A stretch of 64,000 nt of DNA from positions 80,911 through 144,910 of the forward strand of contig CADACD010000001.1 of the NCBI GenBank assembly GCA_902786365.1. The letters run 5' to 3'. The DNA is from an uncultured Lachnospiraceae bacterium. Lineage in GTDB: Bacteria > Bacillota > Clostridia > Lachnospirales > Lachnospiraceae. Below, one piece after another: positions 1 through 8,814 of the stretch (positions within the stretch are counted from its first letter, which is position 1; each line of letters opens with the position of its first letter). Below the pieces are notes generated by a model that saw nothing but the letters and a program-made list of their open reading frames with translations, searched no databases and was not told the DNA's origin. The position numbers and the translations under genes were made by a program.

Positions 1-144
1 GATATATACACTTGCATTAGTCCTGTTCGCAAATCTCCAACCGACAACTGACGAAATGCAGATAAGCAGTGCAAGCGCTATACAAATATTCTTTTTATTA
101 TTCATTTTACTTTTTATTTTGGCAAGAAAATCTTTAATAGCCAT
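1..144 (-). CDS. Membrane-anchored protein of the pilus operon, 5' part only
   Basis: Seen: an open frame of 48 codons runs from an ATG at 144 to the window edge. It is preceded by a strong ribosome binding site (AAAGGAGG, 151-158) and starts 20 bases after the stop of the upstream prepilin-like gene. The N-terminus is basic (MAIKDFLAKIKSKMNNKK) and is followed by a hydrophobic segment at about residues 20-36 that could be a signal peptide or single membrane anchor. There is no prepilin GFxxxE motif. Inferred: it is the next gene of the type IV pilus transcription unit, most likely an extracytoplasmic or membrane-tethered accessory protein. The family cannot be recognised because the rest lies outside the window. 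Confidence 0.7.
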   Translation of the reverse strand, partial: MAIKDFLAKIKSKMNNKKNICIALALLICISSVVGWRFANRTNASVYI

Positions 145-164
145 ATTGCTTTCCTCCTTTTCAT

Positions 165-836
165 TTAATTACGTATCTGATATATAACGCCAGATGTATC
201 TTTTTTATCTTTAACCTGCACTGTCATTGTTACTTTAATTAATTTCGAACCTGTTATCGGATCATATAATACCGGCCACTGTGTAACTTTTAACATACTT
301 TCATAATCTGTAATTGTCGGACTTACATCTTCAGTCTCACATACGCTTTCAAGATCAAAACTTTCAATGTATTTTGATACAAGATGTTCTTTCTTCTCAT
401 CATCAGATTTATTGATATATACGAGTAAGTCTGAAGTATCTGCAATATCACCTTCGGAAGTATATACATATAACTTATTTTCCGAATCATCATAGTGAAA
501 CACTCTTTTCTGTTCAGCAGATGAGGTAGCTCCTACATCATATCCTAAATACAATACCTCATCCACTCCTCCCAAACCATCAGGCACTTTCCATATAACG
601 GAAGCAGCCGAATCTCCGGAGATTATTGCTTCACCAACCATATTACTTGCAAATGTCACTTCCTGCTGTACATTTGTCACAGTATTAGTTCGCTGATAGC
701 TTTGAGTACCAATCATAACTAGTGAATAGGCACCCAATATAACTAATGAAGATATTGCAAGTGATACAATCAATTCTACCAAAGTCACGCCTCTATTATC
801 AATTCGACTTCTCTTTAATTGACTTTTATCCAACAT
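165..836 (-). CDS. Minor prepilin-like protein (pseudopilin)
   Basis: This 223-residue protein has a class III prepilin signal: a short basic leader of 16 residues ending in NRG, then VTLVELIVSL, with Glu at mature position 5 and a hydrophobic helix to about residue 42. Cleavage by PilD is expected between Gly16 and Val17. The rest is a soluble domain without a family signature I recognise. The ATG at 836 has AAGGAAGGA just upstream. It lies 41 bases after the preceding pseudopilin gene. Minor pilins of the PilV/PilW/GspJ kind prime pilus assembly and form the tip complex, and the position in the cluster supports that role. Which minor pilin it corresponds to is not decidable by eye. Confidence 0.85.
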   Translation of the reverse strand: MLDKSQLKRSRIDNRGVTLVELIVSLAISSLVILGAYSLVMIGTQSYQRTNTVTNVQQEVTFASNMVGEAIISGDSAASVIWKVPDGLGGVDEVLYLGYDVGATSSAEQKRVFHYDDSENKLYVYTSEGDIADTSDLLVYINKSDDEKKEHLVSKYIESFDLESVCETEDVSPTITDYESMLKVTQWPVLYDPITGSKLIKVTMTVQVKDKKDTSGVIYQIRN

Positions 837-877
837 ATTTCCTTCCTTTCTGTTTATATATTATAAATCGAATTAGT

Positions 878-1444
878 TTACTTCTCAATATAATGTTTGC
901 CAGTCAGTTCAATCAATTTTATCTTTTTAGATAAACCATTATAGCTTAAATTAATATATCCTTTATTAATTGCTTTATCTCCTGATGAAGTCTCCATTAC
1001 CATCTTTGTAAAGCTTCCATCAATCTTACTGAATGTTATACAAATATTATTTCCATCTTCCACTTTATAAACAGTTATACCGCTGTCTGCCTCATCTCCG
1101 CACCATATGCTTCCTTTTTTTCCAATCTCATATTTCTCAACAACCCTTTGATCTGATGCACCTCTGTTTTTATATATCTCTGCAACAAAACTATCATCTG
1201 AAGTATCTTTGCGTATCACAAGCTCATATGAGCCCTCTTTTGTAATTGTTTTTGATCTCGTGTCACTAATTGCATCATTGACATTTTCTACCATGGATTT
1301 AAATCGGTGAGATTTTATCCATGAATAAATCGACACGGATGCTGCTGACACAATCGCCATAATAGCAATTGTAACCAAAATCTCAATTAACGAAAAACCT
1401 CTGTTTTTATTTTGTTCACTCACAATAAAATCCCACTCCTTCAT
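878..1444 (-). CDS. Minor prepilin-like protein (pseudopilin, GspH/FimT-like size)
   Basis: This 188-residue protein has a prepilin signal NRG followed by FSLIEILVTIAIM, with Glu at mature position 5 and a hydrophobic helix of about 22 residues. The C-terminal half is rich in beta-strand-like alternation. The ATG at 1444 has no obvious ribosome binding site. GGAG at 1436-1439 lies 12 bases before an in-frame GTG at 1423, so translation may begin there with a leader of only 8 residues. The gene sits 19 bases after the giant prepilin-like gene. Its size and single N-terminal helix resemble minor pilins of the FimT/GspH group. The function as a tip or priming subunit is inferred from family and context. 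Confidence 0.83.
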   Translation of the reverse strand: MKEWDFIVSEQNKNRGFSLIEILVTIAIMAIVSAASVSIYSWIKSHRFKSMVENVNDAISDTRSKTITKEGSYELVIRKDTSDDSFVAEIYKNRGASDQRVVEKYEIGKKGSIWCGDEADSGITVYKVEDGNNICITFSKIDGSFTKMVMETSSGDKAINKGYINLSYNGLSKKIKLIELTGKHYIEK

Positions 1445-1463
1445 CTTATTTATCTGTTACAAA

Positions 1464-4271
1464 TTAGTTATTATCTTTTCTCCAATTTGATTTTTTCACT
1501 AAATCAGTGTAACTAAGTTTAATTTCATTTCCATCACCTACAACATAGCCTGAAGTAGGAGGTGGCGTAACACGTACATTACTTGATAAAACATCCCTTA
1601 AAGCCTTTATATTTGAAAATAAAAACTCTACAAGATCTTCATTCGCTGTCACATTAATATTACCATGTAAAACAACGCTATCATGATCCATAACCAAACC
1701 TGTAAAATTATGTGCCAGGTATGATGTTTTTTCACTTACTACAATACCTGCATCCAAATCTATTGCTTCCTGAACTCCTCCGGAAATATCGTTACTTAAT
1801 ACAACTCCAACTTTTAATGTATTTGCATTAGAATAACTTGATGTAAGAAGCCCGGCATCGATTAAAATCTCTACCAATTCCTTATTCAATTCAATAGCCT
1901 GTGCATCACTACAGTCATATATGTCTGCGTTGTCTGTAAAAGTATCCAATTCTGTTGGAGATAATGGCAGACTCAGCTGCACTACTATTTTTCCATTCTT
2001 TACTGAATTAAGCATTTCTTCTCTATCTATGTAATATTCATATGGTGATGGAATTGTACTAGGTGTAGCAGATTCCTCACTAATATTACTGATATTACTC
2101 AAATCCGCATCAGCAAGCAAAACTGCATCTTCACTTAAATCTTTTAATGATGTTTCAAGATTATTGATTCTGTTATTTATTACATTAACAAAATTTTTAA
2201 TACTTGCTCTTCCTTCAGGTGTATTTTGCCCAAATACACTCATTCCCAGACCTGCCGCACCATATACCGGTCTTGTTATTGATACTGATGCACCACTTCT
2301 GTTTACATTCATAACTGTACCTACTGAATATAATTTTACTGAGTTCGGTATGATAAATCCTCTCACATCAAGATTAGATGCTCCCAACTGTTCAATAACT
2401 GCAGCTTTCTTCTCAGCATCGATTAAGTCTGTATTGGTTGCTGCAAATATATTTTGGAAATCTTTTGTCTGCTGCTCAGGACTTAACACCTTATTATAAA
2501 AGAATACTGATCCTGTTGGAGCAATTATACTGTTTCTTATTGCTTTTGTTATAACATTATCAGGATTAAGGTTTAAATCTGTTGACATACTGATTGCTGA
2601 TAATGTAGATTTGCCTGCTAAAGTTTTTATCTCAGATTCAAGCATAGGATTTGATGTAATTTTACTTCCTTTAAGTTCTGAATCTCTTAAAAGACTTGAA
2701 AGATATACTTGCTGATTTCCCTTGAACGAAACAGATTCACCTGTCATGTATGTATAATTTGTTCCTTTTGGATCAAGGTCAATATATGCTCTTCCAAGAA
2801 GCACAAGCTTACGCAAATCGACTATATTTGCTACTGTACCATCCGGTGTAAGAATACCTCCAACACTGTTAGTTGTACAAGCCATATTGACATATGTGCC
2901 TTTACCATTAACGATAATTGCACTGCTATCCTTATGTTCATTTTCTATTGAGCTGGTAACATCACTACCATTTCTAGCAACATAGTCTGCACCCAGTGTA
3001 TCATCTTCTATTCCATCGTGGTTACGGTCGCGGAATCCATAACCAAAGTAATTTCCACCGATATATACAGAACTGTTTGTTCCATTTATCTCCAAGTCAT
3101 CTCGTATAATACAGTTACCGCCAAGAAAATATAACTTCGCATCAACTGATGTATCATCTGTCTTTATATTATCTGCATAAAATTGTAATGATTCAAGAGA
3201 ATCTGTAGCATCTCTGGCTGTACTACTGTTGTTTCCCAAATACGCCTCTGACTTATCGCTCAATATAAAATCATTCATACAGTAAAAGACTTTTGAATTA
3301 ATATCCAACACTGCATTTTTACCAACTGTCAAAGACGGGTTTCTACTGATTGCTGATTCTGCCGAAGCACCTGCATTTTTGTAGTATGTTACTCCGCTTA
3401 CTACATCTGTTACAGGTGTTGCATTATAAACTGAACCATCTGCATATACATTACCTTTGATAATAACCTTTGCACTGTCATCTATTGTTATTGCAGATGT
3501 ACTTCTATTGGAAGAGAGAGCAGAACTTGGATTAACGTTTGGATGTAACTGGAATCCTTGCGCAAGAAGTGCATATTTCGCAAGATCATTTACACCATCT
3601 GACATCGGTGAATCTGTAAAGTCAAGTGCAATTTCCGGAACACTTATCTCAAAATCGGAAACTATCTTTGATACATACCCTGTTTTTTCAGATCTGCATT
3701 CTACTCGCACATTACTAATTTTTATGATATCTACTGATGCTATATTAGTACTTGACGTACCATCTGCTTTCAGATATTTTACTTCAATATCTCCCGATGG
3801 TGCATCTACAAAAAATTCATAATTATCAGCTGTCGGCAGATAACTTGTAAAACGAGCTAACAATCTTTCCTGAGGTGTATCTGTGGCTCCTGCCAACGTA
3901 TAAACTATACCATCCTCATAAAGATTTACTAATTTATTTCTTAATGTTTCTTTAAATGCTTTATCTGCCATATCCTCTGTTGCTGACGGATTTGCTGCCT
4001 TATTCTTTTTATATGATTCCAAAGCGTATGAATAAGAATCTGTCACTGCATTCATCACATCAGCGCCCATAGATGTATAAAGTTCATCCATAGCCTTTTC
4101 AGCGTTATAGAATGTCATTTTTGACTTCTTGTCATTCAGTTTCATATTGTAGTTTGTTGCTGTAACTCCCAAAATAAGAGTTCCGAGTATTGACAAAATA
4201 AATATGCCTATTAATACGATACCTAATGTGTTACCTTTGTTATCAAGTTTCCTAAATAGTTTTATAAACAT
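1464..4271 (-). CDS. Giant prepilin-like pilus protein (PilX-like N-terminus)
   Basis: This 935-residue protein starts with a basic leader (MFIKLFRKLDNKG), then NTLGIVLIGIFILSILG, a hydrophobic helix followed by an amphipathic stretch (about 40-70) as in PilX/GspK-like minor pilins. Mature position 5 is not Glu, so it resembles the GspK/PilX exceptions that cap the pilus. Residues about 250-450 contain repeated short beta-strand units (for example VIIKGNVYADGSVYN, LTVGKNAVLDINSKVFY) suggestive of a beta-helix. A calcium-type loop, DRNHDGIEDD, lies near 415-424. AGGAGGTGA precedes the ATG. It is far longer than ordinary minor pilins (150-350 residues). A tip adhesin or tip-complex scaffold is an inference from position and architecture. 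Confidence 0.75.
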   Translation of the reverse strand: MFIKLFRKLDNKGNTLGIVLIGIFILSILGTLILGVTATNYNMKLNDKKSKMTFYNAEKAMDELYTSMGADVMNAVTDSYSYALESYKKNKAANPSATEDMADKAFKETLRNKLVNLYEDGIVYTLAGATDTPQERLLARFTSYLPTADNYEFFVDAPSGDIEVKYLKADGTSSTNIASVDIIKISNVRVECRSEKTGYVSKIVSDFEISVPEIALDFTDSPMSDGVNDLAKYALLAQGFQLHPNVNPSSALSSNRSTSAITIDDSAKVIIKGNVYADGSVYNATPVTDVVSGVTYYKNAGASAESAISRNPSLTVGKNAVLDINSKVFYCMNDFILSDKSEAYLGNNSSTARDATDSLESLQFYADNIKTDDTSVDAKLYFLGGNCIIRDDLEINGTNSSVYIGGNYFGYGFRDRNHDGIEDDTLGADYVARNGSDVTSSIENEHKDSSAIIVNGKGTYVNMACTTNSVGGILTPDGTVANIVDLRKLVLLGRAYIDLDPKGTNYTYMTGESVSFKGNQQVYLSSLLRDSELKGSKITSNPMLESEIKTLAGKSTLSAISMSTDLNLNPDNVITKAIRNSIIAPTGSVFFYNKVLSPEQQTKDFQNIFAATNTDLIDAEKKAAVIEQLGASNLDVRGFIIPNSVKLYSVGTVMNVNRSGASVSITRPVYGAAGLGMSVFGQNTPEGRASIKNFVNVINNRINNLETSLKDLSEDAVLLADADLSNISNISEESATPSTIPSPYEYYIDREEMLNSVKNGKIVVQLSLPLSPTELDTFTDNADIYDCSDAQAIELNKELVEILIDAGLLTSSYSNANTLKVGVVLSNDISGGVQEAIDLDAGIVVSEKTSYLAHNFTGLVMDHDSVVLHGNINVTANEDLVEFLFSNIKALRDVLSSNVRVTPPPTSGYVVGDGNEIKLSYTDLVKKSNWRKDNN

Positions 4272-4286
4272 CTATCCTGTCACCTC

Positions 4287-5438
4287 CTATTCACTTACAG
4301 TCTTACTAGACTCGAACTTTGAAATATATTTACCATTATGATAAACTGTCACTGTTATATTATAGATTGTATCTGATTTAAGCTGCTTTACCGTATCATT
4401 GACAGTATCCTGTTTATCAGATCTGTTTTCGATAGAATTAATTATTGCTGTTGTTTTCCAAATATTTGAATATACTACTGTTCTATCAAATATAGCACCA
4501 TCTTCCTTACCTCCCGAACCTATCGAATATAATTCTGACAGTGTTTTATTCGTTTCCACACTTCCGTTATGCTCAATAATATTTACAAAAGCACCACTAT
4601 AATTCACGGCATATGCAGTATCAGTAGCTTTTTGGTTAACAATATAGATATTAACTTTATCTTTATCTGTCGATATTGGTTCAAAACCAGGAGTTGATGC
4701 ATAATATGCATTAAAATCATCATAGTCTGCAGCCTGTATTTTATTGTCAACGACAATCTTGTCAGTTGTATGAAGCGGTTGATATAACATATATACTGAC
4801 GGAACACCTTTTTCGTATTTCCACTTTGCAGATGCACCACTCACCCATACATTTGCTGAACTCAGGGTTTCTATAGTAGCTTCTGCATAAAAAGCTTTTT
4901 CTGTACTATCATAAGTCAGTACAACTTCTATACTTCTGTGATGTGATGTAGGTTTATCATATTTAGTGAGATTATCTACAAGTACCAAACATTGTTCTCT
5001 ATCGATTCCATCTATGCTCGGAATTGCATCGTCACTGTTTACTTCAGTCTTCATTGGTGTCAGTTCAATATCAACTGAATAATTCTTATAATTTGCTGAA
5101 GAAGTTACAGTATCCATTGCTACGCCTGTTGCCTTATATGATTTTGAATTTTTAGAATATCCACTTGATAAATCCGAGTCAACTATCGCTCCAATTGACT
5201 CAGTCATTCCATATGTATCCTTCATATAATCAATTGATGACGCTTTGAACTGCTCAATAATATACTGTGCCAATTCATTAGATTCTTCTTGTCTTTTAGA
5301 TTCTACATTCGTTTTGGCAGCATTCACAAAACTACTCAAGAAAGGAGCCGCTACCAATGCTAATATAACAACAGTTACTATCAGCTCTAACAATGTAAAA
5401 CCTCTATTATTCTCTTTAAATTCTCTGTCAAAAAACAT
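4287..5438 (-). CDS. Large minor prepilin-like protein
   Basis: This 383-residue protein has a clear prepilin signal: leader MFFDREFKENNRG, then FTLLELIVTVVILALV with Glu5, and a helix extending through AAPFLSSFVNAAKTNVESKRQEES. The rest (about 330 residues) is an uncharacterised soluble region, larger than typical pilins. GGGAG precedes the ATG at 5438. It is the first gene after a predicted internal promoter (5517-5545) and begins a run of four prepilin-like or membrane genes spaced by 15-41 bases. It is probably a minor pilin of the tip complex. PilV-like or GspI/J-like identity cannot be settled from sequence inspection. Confidence 0.83.
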   Translation of the reverse strand: MFFDREFKENNRGFTLLELIVTVVILALVAAPFLSSFVNAAKTNVESKRQEESNELAQYIIEQFKASSIDYMKDTYGMTESIGAIVDSDLSSGYSKNSKSYKATGVAMDTVTSSANYKNYSVDIELTPMKTEVNSDDAIPSIDGIDREQCLVLVDNLTKYDKPTSHHRSIEVVLTYDSTEKAFYAEATIETLSSANVWVSGASAKWKYEKGVPSVYMLYQPLHTTDKIVVDNKIQAADYDDFNAYYASTPGFEPISTDKDKVNIYIVNQKATDTAYAVNYSGAFVNIIEHNGSVETNKTLSELYSIGSGGKEDGAIFDRTVVYSNIWKTTAIINSIENRSDKQDTVNDTVKQLKSDTIYNITVTVYHNGKYISKFESSKTVSE

Positions 5439-5516
5439 TCATATTGTCTCCCTTCTAAAGATTTTATTAAAGGTTCACGTATATATAATGCTTCCAATTA
5501 TATATTTCATACTTCT

Positions 5517-5545
5517 TTTATATCCTACTTCTGCCGGCATATCAA
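5517..5545 (-). promoter_or_regulatory. Predicted sigma-A promoter for the minor-pilin genes
   Basis: On the minus strand, TTGATA (5545-5540) and TATAAA (5522-5517) are separated by exactly 17 bases, a near-consensus vegetative promoter. It lies in the gap after pilO and about 80 bases before the 383-residue prepilin gene. The -35 hexamer sits in the centre of a perfect 9-bp inverted repeat. Confidence 0.6.
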
Positions 5546-5563
5546 TACCGGCAGAATTTTTTT
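5529..5563. promoter_or_regulatory. Perfect dyad over the -35 box (operator or plus-strand terminator-like hairpin)
   Basis: TTCTGCCGG (5529-5537) and CCGGCAGAA (5548-5556) form a perfect 9-bp inverted repeat around a 10-base centre. On the plus strand the dyad is followed by seven T (5557-5563), which looks like an intrinsic terminator, but no plus-strand gene precedes it. On the minus strand, the coding direction, no T-run follows. Reading it as an operator overlapping the minor-pilin promoter, or as a block to antisense transcription, is inference. Confidence 0.5.
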
Positions 5564-5577
5564 AAATATTTAATTTT

Positions 5578-6282
5578 TTATTGTGCAATAATTTCGTCGC
5601 CCCAGAAGATATTAGGAGTTGATGTTGGATATTCATATTCTGGAACTTCTGTCATCTCCCTATCATCACCTATAATAGCATACTCATTGATAGAAAGATC
5701 TACATCTACCGTCTGTGCTGCTTTATCTGGTAACAAAGTAACACTGCTAATAACCTTGCGCTTTCCATCTTCTCTATATGGTGCTTTTCCATCAATAAAA
5801 TACTCTAATATTTCTTTTGTTGTATCATAATCTGCCCTTGCAGACATATTATATGATTCCATTTTACCTATATAGCTTGGATCCGCACCACCTGTTCCAC
5901 CATTAGGATTAGAACTAGGTATTCCACCAAAACTATATACTTCTGTGAATGGTGTAAGTGCTAATCTTGTAATTTCCACATCAAATTCCTGTGTCATTTC
6001 ATAAGCATCCATTATCTCACTCTGATATGTAATATCACCATCAAAACCCTTAATCAACTCTTCGTAATCTTCCTCTGCCTCTGCCTTATTCTTTAACATA
6101 TTCTCTCTGTCTGCTTCCAAACGTTTCAACTGCTTCTGTCTCGTCTTTAAAGTGCTAATTTCTGCATCTATCTCATCAATCTTTTGATTTGTTTTCTTAT
6201 ATACAAACATATAAGATACTGCTACGAGTACAATTCCAAGTAAGACTAACATATATCCAAGATTTTTAGAATTTCCATTCAT
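5578..6282 (-). CDS. pilO: PilO-like type IV pilus alignment protein
   Basis: This 234-residue protein has one N-terminal membrane helix (about 9-27, LGYMLVLLGIVLVAVSYMFVY). A coiled coil of about 45 residues follows (KIDEIDAEISTLKTRQKQLKRLEADRENM), then a small C-terminal alpha/beta domain. This is the layout of PilO, which with PilN forms the inner-membrane alignment subcomplex. Sequence identity to known PilO is not obvious, so context carries weight: its ATG lies 2 bases after the stop of the pilM-pilN fusion, implying translational coupling (GGAGAGGAGG at 6293-6302 lies inside the fusion gene). The final residues are Pro/Asp/Glu rich. It is sized within the PilO range. Confidence 0.8.
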   Translation of the reverse strand: MNGNSKNLGYMLVLLGIVLVAVSYMFVYKKTNQKIDEIDAEISTLKTRQKQLKRLEADRENMLKNKAEAEEDYEELIKGFDGDITYQSEIMDAYEMTQEFDVEITRLALTPFTEVYSFGGIPSSNPNGGTGGADPSYIGKMESYNMSARADYDTTKEILEYFIDGKAPYREDGKRKVISSVTLLPDKAAQTVDVDLSINEYAIIGDDREMTEVPEYEYPTSTPNIFWGDEIIAQ

Positions 6283-6284
6283 GA

Positions 6285-7910
6285 TTATTCAGCCTCCTCT
6301 CCATTGCTATTCTCTGTTTCTACTTCCTCATCAGGCAAATCCACTAAATTCTCATCTGCAATAATTCTGAATGATAAATCAAATGATACTTGATTTTCAG
6401 ATGGATCTTCAGCATACACTTTTGTATAACCAGATGTTACAATATCAGTAATATGTGGCTCACTTTCAAGATCATTCATAAATCCACTGACCTGATATTC
6501 ATATAATGCAACACCTGTTATCGAAACCTGACCATCAGAAACTGCCAATTCATCAAAGCGCCAGTCACTAGGCATATATTCTTCAAGGAAGTCAATGAAT
6601 CCGACTATCCATTCTGAATCATTCACCGTTGTCAAATAATATTCCTTCAAGTCATTCAGCTTATCTACTGAATTATAATATTCCATATATTCTCTCTCAA
6701 TCGGTTCCAATCTTTTTATATCTTTTTGTATATCTTTTTTCTCACTTTTCTTAGAATTGTATTGAATCGTTGGAACCAATGCCAAACCAACAGCTGCCAC
6801 AACACAAATAGCACATGCTGCTATAAAAGGAACAAGACTTACTTCTCCATCTTTATCTGATGTTTTTCCTGTTGGATTCACTTTTGGCTGCAAATGAATT
6901 GGATCGAGTGATGCACCTACATTTGCCATATACTGTTTCAAAAGTGATGTAGAAATTTTAATTCTATTATACGATTCTACATTTTTAAGTAATGTAAGAC
7001 GTTCTGTAGGAAGTCCTGTTTCATTTGCAAACAATACATCCATGCCAAGAACATCAGCACCTTCACCGATGATAACAATCTTTTGTAACGGTGCACTCTG
7101 ATTTCTTCCTGAATAATACTCAATTACTCGGTTTACATTACTCACAAGATATTTTAATGAATTTGTTGTCTCATCTCTGTCAAGTGAATCTTTCACAATC
7201 TGTGCTGATGCTAACAACTCCAATGCCGCTTTCGCTTTAAGATTACGACTCTCCATAACCTTGTTCAAAAGTAATGATTCGCCATACGGAATTGTTCTTT
7301 GTAACTGCAATATATTGTTTGTCATTACTGAAACAATAGTAGTATCAATACCCAACTGCACTACTAATGTCGGTTTTGCATCAATCTGTATTTTGATAAG
7401 CTGTAATGTAGAGTTACCGGCATAATCAACTGCCTTTACTTTCATTCCGAGCACTCCGGCTAAATCAAAATAGCTTTGAACCATCATTTCAGGCACAGCA
7501 AATACAAGAACTCTTGTCTTCTGTTCCTCTTTTGATTTCTTTTCTTCAAGAACTGTGTATGAAAGCACATAATCATCAATATTGACCGGGAAATATTCTG
7601 ATGCATTCATATTGACCATTTCCTGAATCTTATCACGTTTTGTTAAAGGAAGGATTACTTCCTTTGTTGCTACTCTCGAAGAATTAAGTACAAATGTTAC
7701 TTCATTTGAATTTATCTGATCTTCTGTCATAGCTGCTCTGATAGTTTCTGCAACCCGACCAATATCTTTGATAAATCCATCTTCTACTGTGTCAGGTGGT
7801 GTCTGCACTGAAATTGCGTGATGAACCACTACCGTATTTTTACTACGCTGCATCTCGCAGATTTTAATGAATTCATTACCAACTTCAATAGTTAGTGTTC
7901 TAGATGCCAT
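6285..7910 (-). CDS. pilM: PilM-PilN fusion, type IV pilus assembly
   Basis: This 541-residue protein joins two pilus proteins. Residues 1 to about 335 are PilM, an actin/FtsA-fold cytoplasmic ATP-binding protein (TLTIEVGNEFIKICEM at the N-terminus, LVVQLGIDTTIVSV near 185, IVIIGEGADVLGMD near 280). A linker at about 342 contains DPIHLQP, resembling the INLLP tail by which PilN docks on PilM. One membrane helix (about 356-376) and a periplasmic-type PilN domain with a coiled coil follow. GGGAGG precedes the ATG at 7910. Separate pilM and pilN genes are usual in Proteobacteria; I recall PilMN fusions in clostridia such as C. difficile. The role is to couple the PilB motor and PilC to PilO. Confidence 0.9.
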   Translation of the reverse strand: MASRTLTIEVGNEFIKICEMQRSKNTVVVHHAISVQTPPDTVEDGFIKDIGRVAETIRAAMTEDQINSNEVTFVLNSSRVATKEVILPLTKRDKIQEMVNMNASEYFPVNIDDYVLSYTVLEEKKSKEEQKTRVLVFAVPEMMVQSYFDLAGVLGMKVKAVDYAGNSTLQLIKIQIDAKPTLVVQLGIDTTIVSVMTNNILQLQRTIPYGESLLLNKVMESRNLKAKAALELLASAQIVKDSLDRDETTNSLKYLVSNVNRVIEYYSGRNQSAPLQKIVIIGEGADVLGMDVLFANETGLPTERLTLLKNVESYNRIKISTSLLKQYMANVGASLDPIHLQPKVNPTGKTSDKDGEVSLVPFIAACAICVVAAVGLALVPTIQYNSKKSEKKDIQKDIKRLEPIEREYMEYYNSVDKLNDLKEYYLTTVNDSEWIVGFIDFLEEYMPSDWRFDELAVSDGQVSITGVALYEYQVSGFMNDLESEPHITDIVTSGYTKVYAEDPSENQVSFDLSFRIIADENLVDLPDEEVETENSNGEEAE

Positions 7911-7941
7911 TCTTTTAGCCTCCCTCGATAAAGTTTTTTTC

Positions 7942-8709
7942 TTAACGTTTCACAAACGTGTTTAAATACCACTGAATTATTTCATTTCCGCATACCATTG
8001 ATATATAGATTCCTAATGATAAATACGGGCCGAATGCCAACATATGATCCTTTCCTTTTATTCTCATAAGAACAGAATGTATGATAGAACCAAATATGCA
8101 TCCTAATACTAAAGCAAGAATGATGTTCTGCCATCCAACAAGTAGTCCGGCAACTGCCATCAGTTTGACATCACCGCCCCCCATAGCTCTTCCTTTAGTT
8201 GCACATACCAGTATGTACAAAAAACTACTTACTGCCACAAAACCGATAACATACACATACCAATTTTTATAATCAGTAAGTAATCTTATAATGCCTAAAA
8301 CGCCGATGAAAGCATTAAAGACTATCGGAATTTCATATGTCTTCCAATCAATAACACTAAGTGTCAAAAGTGCAGAGGTGCACAGACAATACAATATTGT
8401 TTCAACCGAAACACCATTAATAATTACAATTATCGCATACCCGACACCATTAGTAAATTCTACCAATGGATATTGTAATGATAACTTCGTCTTGCAATGT
8501 CTGCACTTACCTCTGAGAATAATAAAACTAAGTACAGGTATCAAGTCATACCATTTAATCTGTTCACCACAGCTCATGCAATGGGAACGAGTGACAACAA
8601 CACTTTCCTTTCTAGGAATTCTGAATATACAGACATTTAAAAAACTTCCTATAAAAATACCAAATACAATCATTACGATTTCATAAAAAATCTCCAACTG
8701 TGTATTCAT
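7942..8709 (-). CDS. pilD: Prepilin peptidase/N-methyltransferase PilD
   Basis: This is an inner-membrane aspartic protease that cleaves prepilin leaders after Gly and methylates the new N-terminus. Seen: the N-terminal GSFLNVCIFRIP motif; two CxxC pairs (CMSCGEQ and CRHCKTK) of the methyltransferase zinc domain; VIDWKTYEIP with the first catalytic Asp; the GRAMGGGDVKLM signature (GxGD) with the second; and about eight hydrophobic helices. I place the start at ATG 8709 (MNTQLEIF), because GGTGGTGA lies 8 bases upstream and family members begin about ten residues before the first helix. The frame is open to a TTG at 8772, but no binding site supports it. One enzyme probably serves all prepilins here. 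Confidence 0.93.
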   Translation of the reverse strand: MNTQLEIFYEIVMIVFGIFIGSFLNVCIFRIPRKESVVVTRSHCMSCGEQIKWYDLIPVLSFIILRGKCRHCKTKLSLQYPLVEFTNGVGYAIIVIINGVSVETILYCLCTSALLTLSVIDWKTYEIPIVFNAFIGVLGIIRLLTDYKNWYVYVIGFVAVSSFLYILVCATKGRAMGGGDVKLMAVAGLLVGWQNIILALVLGCIFGSIIHSVLMRIKGKDHMLAFGPYLSLGIYISMVCGNEIIQWYLNTFVKR

Positions 8710-8814
8710 CGTCATTGTCACCACCATTACCCTGTCTTTGCTAATTTTATTACATTTCACTATTATTATCAATCATTACTATACTTGTAAAAGTATCTTA
8801 ATCGGTCTGTCAGC

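Noticed and set aside
5529-5563. Intrinsic terminator for a plus-strand gene
   Set aside because: The hairpin plus T7 is convincing as a structure, but there is no plus-strand gene before it, so it is recorded as a dyad/operator instead.
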